Origin: Anaerolineales bacterium
GTDB lineage: Bacteria > Chloroflexota > Anaerolineae > Anaerolineales > UBA6663
Length of the DNA stretch: 20,491 bases
Direction of reading: 5' to 3'
NCBI GenBank assembly: GCA_016789165.1
Contig: JAEURL010000493.1
Coordinates: 1-20,491, forward strand
In this document: piece after piece, positions 15,078 to 20,491 of the stretch
Position numbering within the stretch: position 1 is the stretch's first letter
How the letters are laid out: each line of letters begins with the position of its first letter
The notes under the pieces: model-generated
Told to the model about the DNA's origin: nothing
The model's database searches: none
What the model saw: the letters and a program-made list of their open reading frames with translations, nothing else
Translations under genes and position numbers: made by a program

Positions 15078-15848
15078 ATGTTCCGCTTCCCCCGCCTGTC
15101 CGCCGCCGTGGTGCTGCTGAGCCTGCTGGCCGCCGCCTGTGCGCCCGCCGCCGGGCCGGAGGCGCCCACCGCCACCGCCGTGCCCCCGACCCCGGTTCCG
15201 GCGACCCCGCTCCCGCCCACCGCCACCCCTCTGCCCGTGATCGGCACGGCCCCGGTCAGCCGGGTGACCGTCAACGTGACAGACGATTTAGCCGTGGAGG
15301 TGCTGGCCGCCGGCGACCTGCCGGACGCCTGCACCCAAATCAGCACCGCCACCCAGCAGCGCCAGGGCGCGGTCTTCCAAGTCAGCCTGGCCACGGTGCG
15401 CGCCGCGGACGTGGTCTGCGCGCAGATGCTGCAGCCCTTTGAGTACGGCCTGTCCTTGAACGCGCCGGACCTGGAGCCCGGCACCTATACCGTGGTGGTC
15501 AACGGCGTCAGCGCCGAGTTCGTCATCCCGGCGCCGGCGCCGGAAGCGCTCCCTTCGACGGCCATCATCCAGGCGTACGAGACCGACCCCGTCGCCGCGG
15601 ACGCCCAGTACAAGGACCAGGTCCTGGTCATCCAGGGTTTGATTACCAACATCAACGACGTCTTCGGCACCCAGGCCTTGCTGCTGCGCGAGTCCGCGGC
15701 CGAGACCGGCCTGCAGTGCTATCTGACGGACAACGCCGACGCGCTCAAGGTCAAGGTAGGCGACCGGGTGGTGATTGAGGGCCGCGTGCGCGGCGGCGAG
15801 CTCGGCTTCTTCATGGTGGTGGACGATTGCCGCGTGCTGGCTCCCTGA
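15078..15848 (+). CDS. Lipoprotein with tRNA_anti-like OB-fold domain
   Basis: The 256-residue product begins with a short basic start (MFRFPR), a hydrophobic stretch and the lipobox LAAAC. Cys21 should be lipid-modified after signal peptidase II cleavage, so the protein is anchored outside the cytoplasmic membrane. Residues about 24-55 form a Thr/Pro/Ala-rich linker of the kind common in Chloroflexota lipoproteins. A middle domain (about 58-155) of unknown family follows, with paired cysteines in DACTQI and DVVCAQM. The C-terminal 95 residues (AYETDPVAADAQYKDQVLVI, QCYLTD, KVGDRVVIEGRV, DDCRVL) match the tRNA_anti-like OB fold, which in lipoproteins is found without known ligand. The gene lies between a terminator and the STAS gene. 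Function is unknown. Confidence 0.82.
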   Translation: MFRFPRLSAAVVLLSLLAAACAPAAGPEAPTATAVPPTPVPATPLPPTATPLPVIGTAPVSRVTVNVTDDLAVEVLAAGDLPDACTQISTATQQRQGAVFQVSLATVRAADVVCAQMLQPFEYGLSLNAPDLEPGTYTVVVNGVSAEFVIPAPAPEALPSTAIIQAYETDPVAADAQYKDQVLVIQGLITNINDVFGTQALLLRESAAETGLQCYLTDNADALKVKVGDRVVIEGRVRGGELGFFMVVDDCRVLAP

Positions 15849-15915
15849 GCGCCGGCCGCCCAAGCCCGACCTGACCGAAACGCCGCGTGGAGTGTGCTGG
15901 CTCAGCGGCCCACCC

Positions 15916-15921
15916 GGGAGG
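15916..15921 (+). promoter_or_regulatory. Ribosome binding site of the STAS gene
   Basis: GGGAGG lies eight bases before the ATG at 15930. It supports that start over an in-frame GTG at 15894. Confidence 0.75.
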
Positions 15922-15929
15922 CCTTGCCC

Positions 15930-16271
15930 ATGTCCAATCCCTGCTTCGCCCTGATCGCCCGCCCGGACGCCGCCGGGGTCGCCGTGATCGCCGTGCGCGG
16001 CACGGTCACGGCCGCCGCCGAGGCAGCCGCCCTGCAGGCCTGGCAGGCCGCCGAGGCGGCCGGGGCGCGGGCCGTCATCCTGGATTTCAGCGCATTGGAA
16101 TACATGAACAGCGGGGGGATCGGGGTGCTGGTGCTGCTGCTGGCGCGGGCGCGCCAGCCAGGCCGGCGCCTGTGGACGGCCGGCCTGAGCGCCCATTACC
16201 GGGAGATCTTGGCGCTCACGCGCCTGGACGAAGTCCTGCCGGCCTGGGAGCCGGCGGCCGCCCCGGCCTGA
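15930..16271 (+). CDS. STAS-domain protein (anti-sigma factor antagonist type)
   Basis: The 113-residue product is a single STAS domain. It has a first strand VAVIAVRGTVTA, a helix, then AVILDFSALEYMNSGGIGVLVLLLARAR, which is the central strand and the conserved loop of SpoIIAA/RsbV-type proteins. The serine that is phosphorylated in SpoIIAA corresponds to Ser61; the preceding Asp of the usual DS pair is Asn60 here. Such proteins release sigma factors by binding an anti-sigma kinase, or act as scaffold modules. No anti-sigma kinase or phosphatase gene is in the window, so the partner is unknown. The gene begins 81 bases after the lipoprotein and converges with the hybrid kinase, the two stops being about 30 bases apart. 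No terminator was seen between them. Confidence 0.83.
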   Translation: MSNPCFALIARPDAAGVAVIAVRGTVTAAAEAAALQAWQAAEAAGARAVILDFSALEYMNSGGIGVLVLLLARARQPGRRLWTAGLSAHYREILALTRLDEVLPAWEPAAAPA

Positions 16272-16301
16272 AACCGGGCGGGCGGGGACGAGGCCCGCGG
16301 C

Positions 16302-19300
16302 TCAGACGGCCCGGCCGGCCCCATTCTGGAGCCGCGCGGCCACCGTCTGCGCCAGCAGATCCAGGCGCACCGGCTTGGTGAGGTAACTGTCCGCGCCGGC
16401 CGCCAGGCAGCGCTCCTGATCCCCGGGCATCGCCAGCGCCGTCAGCGCCACGATCGGGAGCGTGCGGAAGGCCGGGTCGGCCCGCAGCCGCCGGATGGCC
16501 TCCAGGCCGTCCAGCTCCGGCATCTGCACGTCCATCAAGATCAGGTCCGGCCGTGCGGCGTAGACGCGCCGCAGCGCCTCCGCGCCGGTGCCGGCCAGCT
16601 GCACGTCATACCCCTTAGCGGTCAGATAATCAAAGAAAGCGGATTGGACGGCCAGGTTGTCCTCGGCCAGCAGGAGCACGGGCCGGGGGGTGCGGGCGTC
16701 CGGGGCCGGCCCCAGCGCCTTGCCCAGCGCTTCGCGCAGGCGCGCGCGGGTCACCGGCTTGACGATGTAATCGGCCGCGCCCAGCGCCCGCGCGCGCTCC
16801 TGCTCGTCGGATACGGCCACCACCACCACCGGGAGGGCGCGTGTCTGCGGATCGGCCCGCAGCTGCTCCAGCACCTCCCAGCCGGAGCGGGCCGGGAGCT
16901 GCAGATCGAGCAGGACGACGTCCGGCGGCGCGGCCCGCGCCTGGTCCACGGCCGTCGCGCCGGTCAGGTCCACGGCGGCCTGGGCCCCCCACTCCGTCAG
17001 GTAGCGCGTGAGCTGTTCGGAGACCGCGGACGAGTCCTCGACGACCAGCACGCGCCGGCCGGCCAGCGCCGGGAAGGCGCGCGGCACTTCGGGGGGCGGC
17101 GGCGGATTAGCCTCATCCCAGGGCAGCGAGATCGTAAAACGGCTGCCCTGGCCCAGGGTGCTGGTCAGCGCCACGCTGCCGCCCTGCAGTTCGGCCATGC
17201 GGTACACCAGCGACAGGCCCAGCCCGCTGCCACCGTACTGCCGATCCAGCCCGCTGTCCACTTGCACAAACGGCTGGAACAGGCGCCCGGCCTCCTCCGG
17301 CGCAATGCCGATACCGGTGTCCCAGACCGTGAAGTGCACGGCGCCGGCGGCCGCATCGGCGCGCACGTCCAGGCCAATCTGGCCGTTCTCGGGCGTGAAT
17401 TTGACGGCGTTGCTCAACAGGTTGACGAGCATCTGTTTGAGCCGGCGCCCGTCGGCGTACAGGAAGCGCACCCCGGGATCCAGGTTCAGCTCGACGGCCA
17501 GGTGCTTCTTGTGGGCCTGCTGCCGGACCAGGCGCAGGCTGGCCTGGCACAGCGCCTCGGCCTCCACCGGCGCGATCTGTATCTCAAGCTTGCCGGCCTC
17601 GATCTTGGCCAGGTCGAGGATGTCATTGATCAGGCTGAGCAGATGCTGGCCGCTTTCGGCGACCAGGCGCAGCGGCTTGTTTTGGCGCTCGCCCAACGGG
17701 CCGTACACGCCCTCCTCCAGGGCCTCGGTCAGAGTCAGGATGGCATTGAGCGGCGTGCGCAGTTCGTGGCTCATGCTGGCCAGGAATTCATCCTTGGCCC
17801 GCGCCGCGCGCTGCAATTCGGCGTTGGCGCGGCTCAGGTCGCGGGTGCGCTGGGCCACGCGCTGTTCCAGTTCGGCGTTGAGCTGGTGGATCGCTTGCTC
17901 GGCCTGTTTGCGCTCGGTGATGTCCCGCACCAGCATCGAGACGGCCTGGGTCGGGCCGGCGGCGGCCGGGATCGGGCTGACCCGCGCCAGGAACCAGCGC
18001 GGGCCGGCGCCCACCTCCAGCTCATATTCCAGGCTATCCGGCTGGCCGGTGGCCAGGACGCGCTGGATCAGATCGTGATACTGGCGGCCCGGCCCTTCGC
18101 CCAGGACGTCGACGATGCGCCGGCCCAGGAGGTCCGCCTTCGGCTGGGCCAGCAGGCTGTCGTTGCCGGACCAGACGTTGAGATACGTGCCCTGCGCGTC
18201 GAATTCAAAGACCAGGTCGTCGAGCGAGGTGACCAGGGCCTGCATCTGCTCCGTGCTGGCGCGCAGGGCGGCCTCCGCGCGCTGGCGCTCGGTGATGTCG
18301 ATGAAGGACACCAGGACCTGATCCAGGTCGGCCTCGGCGCCCGGCATCACGCGCAGGCTGATCTCGAGCAGGCGCGGCTCGCCGGCCAGATTCAGCACCG
18401 GGATATCGGCCCGGAAACTGGTGCCGCCGTGGGCCAGCGTCGCCAGCTCCCGGCGGAAGACCTCGCTCGACTCCGCGGTGAAATATAACGACAGATTGTG
18501 CAGGATGTCGGCCTTGTCCCGGCCGCCGAGGAGGGGGACGCTGGCCTGGTTGATCGCCGTCACCCGCACCGCGGCGGCCAGCTCCGCCACCACTTCCGGG
18601 TGCGCGGCGAAATAGGCGTCGAAATCGGTGACGCCGGCCTGGCGCAGCTCGGCGAAGCGCGCCTGGACGGCGGAAAAATCTTCCTCCCACACCGCGGCCG
18701 GCGAATCATCGAACAAGGCCCGATAGCGGTCCTGGCTCGCGCGCAAGGCGGCCTCGGCCCGCTTGCGCTCCGTGATGTCCTGGTTGGCGCCGCGGGCATG
18801 GGCGGTGCGCCCCTGGGCGTCTTTCTCAATCCAGAGATGAACGCCGAAATAGCCGACCTCGCCGTCGGCATACAGGATGCGGTGGTCGAGCTGGGCCTGG
18901 TACTGCGGGTCGGTGGCCTCGATCGCCTTGGCGATCTCGAGGCTGACCACATCCAGGTCCCCCGGATGGACGAAGCGCTCCGCGTAATACCGGGACGACA
19001 TGCGGTAGCCGCCTTCCCGTTCAGCCGTCGTCCGCAGCAGCGCGTAGAACTGGTCGTTGAATGTGAAAAGGTCGGCGGCGACGTCGTATTCCCAGTAGGC
19101 CAGCCGGGCGATGCGCAGGGCCTCGGCCAGCCGGGCCTGGCTGGTCTGCAGCGCCGCGGCGGCCTGCCGGCGCTCGTCGACAGCGCGGTAATTGACGACG
19201 ATGGCGCCGACGCTGGGATCATCCAGCAGGTTGGTGCCGGTGGCTTCCACCCAGCGCCAGCCGCCGTCTTTATGGCGGTATTGGATCTCGCCGATGATCG

Positions 19301-19928
19301 GCGTGCGCGGCTGCTCCAGGAGCTGGCCGAAGAGCGCCATGCCGGCCGGCTGACCCTCCGGGTGGATGAATTCGAAGGCGTTGCGGCCGAGCATCTCCTC
19401 CGGCAGCCAGCCCAGCACGCGCGTGGCCGCCGGGCTTTCATACAGGATGGTGCCGTCGGAAGCCAGCAGCGCCACGGCGTCGCCGCTCTGTTCGATGAGT
19501 GCCCGGAAGCGCCGTTCGCTGGCCTGCAAGGCCAGCCGCGTCTGCTGGCGCTCGATGGCATAGCGGAGGGCGCGCGGGATGCTGTCCCAGCCGGCCTGGC
19601 CCTTCACCAGGTAATCCTGCGCGCCGGCCTGGACGGCGCTGACCGCCAGGTGCTCGTCCAGCAGGCCGGAGAGCACCACCACCGGCGCGCCCGGCGCCCC
19701 GCGCTGAAAGGCCTCAAACGTGGCCAGGCCCTGGCTGTCCGGCAGCCCCAGGTCCAGCAGCACCCCCACGAAGGGCTGGGCGTGCCAGAAGGCCAGGCCC
19801 TGGCTCAGCCGGTCGGCCGCCGTCACCTCGAACCAGGCCCAGGCGTCGCGGGCCAGCGCCTGGCGCAGGAGCAAGACGTCGGTGGGGTTGTCTTCAACCA
19901 GCAGCAGTCGGATCGGGGGCTTGGCCAT
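16302..19928 (-). CDS. Hybrid sensor histidine kinase, REC-PAS x4-HisKA-HATPase-REC-REC
   Basis: The 1208-residue soluble kinase starts with a receiver domain (about 5-125; acidic pair Glu12/Asp13, Asp59 acceptor, Lys109). Four PAS-type domains follow (near 137-255, 263-390, 398-545 and 558-670), several ending in the DITERK-like signature. A coiled coil (about 670-712) leads to HisKA with SHELRTPLN (His721), and HATPase_c (about 823-937) has NLLSNAVKF, DTGIGI and GGSGLGLSLV. Two C-terminal receivers carry Asp1008 and Asp1133. All phosphotransfer residues look intact, so it should autophosphorylate and pass phosphate internally or to a separate protein. There is no membrane segment, so the signal is probably cytosolic or comes through the N-terminal receiver. 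On the minus strand GGAGG lies six bases before the ATG. The first 35 bases overlap the end of the response-regulator gene. Confidence 0.95.
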   Translation of the reverse strand: MAKPPIRLLLVEDNPTDVLLLRQALARDAWAWFEVTAADRLSQGLAFWHAQPFVGVLLDLGLPDSQGLATFEAFQRGAPGAPVVVLSGLLDEHLAVSAVQAGAQDYLVKGQAGWDSIPRALRYAIERQQTRLALQASERRFRALIEQSGDAVALLASDGTILYESPAATRVLGWLPEEMLGRNAFEFIHPEGQPAGMALFGQLLEQPRTPIIGEIQYRHKDGGWRWVEATGTNLLDDPSVGAIVVNYRAVDERRQAAAALQTSQARLAEALRIARLAYWEYDVAADLFTFNDQFYALLRTTAEREGGYRMSSRYYAERFVHPGDLDVVSLEIAKAIEATDPQYQAQLDHRILYADGEVGYFGVHLWIEKDAQGRTAHARGANQDITERKRAEAALRASQDRYRALFDDSPAAVWEEDFSAVQARFAELRQAGVTDFDAYFAAHPEVVAELAAAVRVTAINQASVPLLGGRDKADILHNLSLYFTAESSEVFRRELATLAHGGTSFRADIPVLNLAGEPRLLEISLRVMPGAEADLDQVLVSFIDITERQRAEAALRASTEQMQALVTSLDDLVFEFDAQGTYLNVWSGNDSLLAQPKADLLGRRIVDVLGEGPGRQYHDLIQRVLATGQPDSLEYELEVGAGPRWFLARVSPIPAAAGPTQAVSMLVRDITERKQAEQAIHQLNAELEQRVAQRTRDLSRANAELQRAARAKDEFLASMSHELRTPLNAILTLTEALEEGVYGPLGERQNKPLRLVAESGQHLLSLINDILDLAKIEAGKLEIQIAPVEAEALCQASLRLVRQQAHKKHLAVELNLDPGVRFLYADGRRLKQMLVNLLSNAVKFTPENGQIGLDVRADAAAGAVHFTVWDTGIGIAPEEAGRLFQPFVQVDSGLDRQYGGSGLGLSLVYRMAELQGGSVALTSTLGQGSRFTISLPWDEANPPPPPEVPRAFPALAGRRVLVVEDSSAVSEQLTRYLTEWGAQAAVDLTGATAVDQARAAPPDVVLLDLQLPARSGWEVLEQLRADPQTRALPVVVVAVSDEQERARALGAADYIVKPVTRARLREALGKALGPAPDARTPRPVLLLAEDNLAVQSAFFDYLTAKGYDVQLAGTGAEALRRVYAARPDLILMDVQMPELDGLEAIRRLRADPAFRTLPIVALTALAMPGDQERCLAAGADSYLTKPVRLDLLAQTVAARLQNGAGRAV

Positions 19929-20376
19929 GCGGCGCCTCCGGCGGCAACGTTACCACGCTGAACCAGAAATGGCGGATCGAGCGCACCACCTCGACAAACG
20001 CCGGGAAGTCCAGCGGCTTCACCACGTAACAATTGGCGTGCAGGTCATAGGCCCGGAGCACGTCGGCCTCGGCCCGCGAGGTGGTCAGCACGACCACCGG
20101 GATGGTTTTCAGGTCGGGGTCGGCCTTGATCACCGCCAGCACCTCCTGCCCGCTCATGCGCGGCAGGTTGAGGTCCAGCATGATCACGTCCGGGCGCGGC
20201 GCGTCCGCGTAGCGGCCCTGGCGGCGCAGACAGGCCAGGGCTTCCACGCCGTCCTCCACCACCTGCAGGCGGTTGACTAGCTTGGCCTGGCTGAGCGCCT
20301 CGCGCGCAATCAAGATATCGGTTGGGCTGTCCTCGACAATCAGGATATTGATGGAACGGGGGCTCTCAGCGGTCAT
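19894..20376 (-). CDS. Rcp1-like CheY-type response regulator
   Basis: The 160-residue product is one receiver domain: ILIVEDSPTD (Glu15/Asp16 acidic pair), PDVIMLDLNLPRMSG with acceptor Asp68, VVLTTSRAEADVLRAYDL and ANCYVVKPLDF with the conserved lysine. The wording around EDGVEALACLRRQGRYADAPRPD and the C-terminal VVRSIRHFWFSVVTLP is that of Rcp1-type regulators, which partner phytochrome-class kinases in cyanobacteria and relatives. There is no output domain, so it works by protein contact or phosphorelay. An earlier in-frame ATG at 20466 would lie deep in the upstream kinase and was rejected. The chosen ATG overlaps the kinase stop by 11 bases, which implies translational coupling. The pair most likely acts together, possibly passing signal to the downstream hybrid kinase. 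Confidence 0.93.
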   Translation of the reverse strand: MTAESPRSINILIVEDSPTDILIAREALSQAKLVNRLQVVEDGVEALACLRRQGRYADAPRPDVIMLDLNLPRMSGQEVLAVIKADPDLKTIPVVVLTTSRAEADVLRAYDLHANCYVVKPLDFPAFVEVVRSIRHFWFSVVTLPPEAPHGQAPDPTAAG

Positions 20377-20491
20377 CACTTGGCTCTCGATCGGGAAGGG
20401 TGAAATAGAAGGTGGAACCTTGTCCGGGCTGTGATTCAACCCACAGGCGCCCGCCGTGCCGCTCAATAATGCGCTGGCAGAGCGCCAGGCC
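20366..20491 (-). CDS. Sensor histidine kinase, last 41 residues (cut by right edge)
   Basis: The frame is open to the right edge and ends in a TGA at 20368-20366. The 41 residues are the end of a HATPase_c domain: GLALCQRIIERHGG (G2 box and following helix), LWVESQPGQGSTFYFTLP, then a short DREPSDDR tail. The wording is typical of PAS- or phytochrome-linked kinases, and the adjacent Rcp1-like regulator makes a phytochrome-class sensor plausible. The sensor part is outside the window, so this cannot be confirmed. Its stop overlaps the response-regulator start. Confidence 0.88.
   Translation of the reverse strand, partial: GLALCQRIIERHGGRLWVESQPGQGSTFYFTLPDREPSDDR

Noticed and set aside
16644..19961. 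Long + strand open frames opposite the hybrid kinase
   Set aside because: The - strand kinase has every expected catalytic motif; the + strand translations are composition artefacts.

Overview
The window is GC-rich, gene-dense chromosomal DNA with no gap over 230 bases between genes. It most resembles a member of the Chloroflexota (Anaerolineae or a relative). That is an inference from: a lipoprotein with the Thr/Pro/Ala-rich linker typical of that phylum; an NHLP-clan small protein of the kind known from Oscillochloris; an Rcp1-type response regulator between two PAS/GHKL-class kinases; and a very large soluble-type adenylate cyclase. No rRNA, tRNA or CRISPR array was seen.

Left part (1-4202, + strand): the end of a [NiFe]-hydrogenase maturation operon, hypF (cut by the left edge), hypC, hypD and hypE, tightly packed, followed 15 bases later by a DUF5655-like gene. 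These Hyp proteins build and deliver the Fe(CN)2CO group. No hydrogenase subunit lies in the window. Next (4389-5603) is a 404-residue protein descended from an IS701/SRSO17-type DDE transposase. Its catalytic signature is eroded and no IS ends were seen.

Middle part (about 5769-14975, + strand) is the most unusual section. A 1372-residue cyclase has the layout of mammalian soluble adenylyl cyclase (two cyclase domains, P-loop ATPase, TPR tail). It overlaps by ATGA a class I isoprenoid-synthase-like gene. Then come a protein fusing an HExxH metallopeptidase-like domain to a cyclic-nucleotide-binding domain, a 66-residue NHLP-clan peptide with its own promoter and terminator, and a large protein whose C-terminal half carries the DxDD and QW motifs of class II terpene cyclases. 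The working hypothesis is a cAMP-controlled isoprenoid (terpene) pathway: one gene makes the nucleotide, another can bind it, and two neighbours look like isoprenoid enzymes. A strong terminator closes the block at 14953-14975.

Right part (15078-20491): a lipoprotein with a tRNA_anti-like OB domain and a STAS-domain protein on the + strand. Facing them on the - strand is a signalling operon read right to left: the last 41 residues of a histidine kinase, an Rcp1-like response regulator, and a 1208-residue hybrid kinase (REC-PAS x4-HisKA-HATPase-REC-REC). Neighbouring genes in this operon overlap by 11 and 35 bases.

The DNA has few Shine-Dalgarno sequences. Where one is present (hypC, the NHLP gene, the lipoprotein, the STAS gene, the hybrid kinase) it was used to set the start. 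Family assignments rest on motifs read by eye, and no database search was made.
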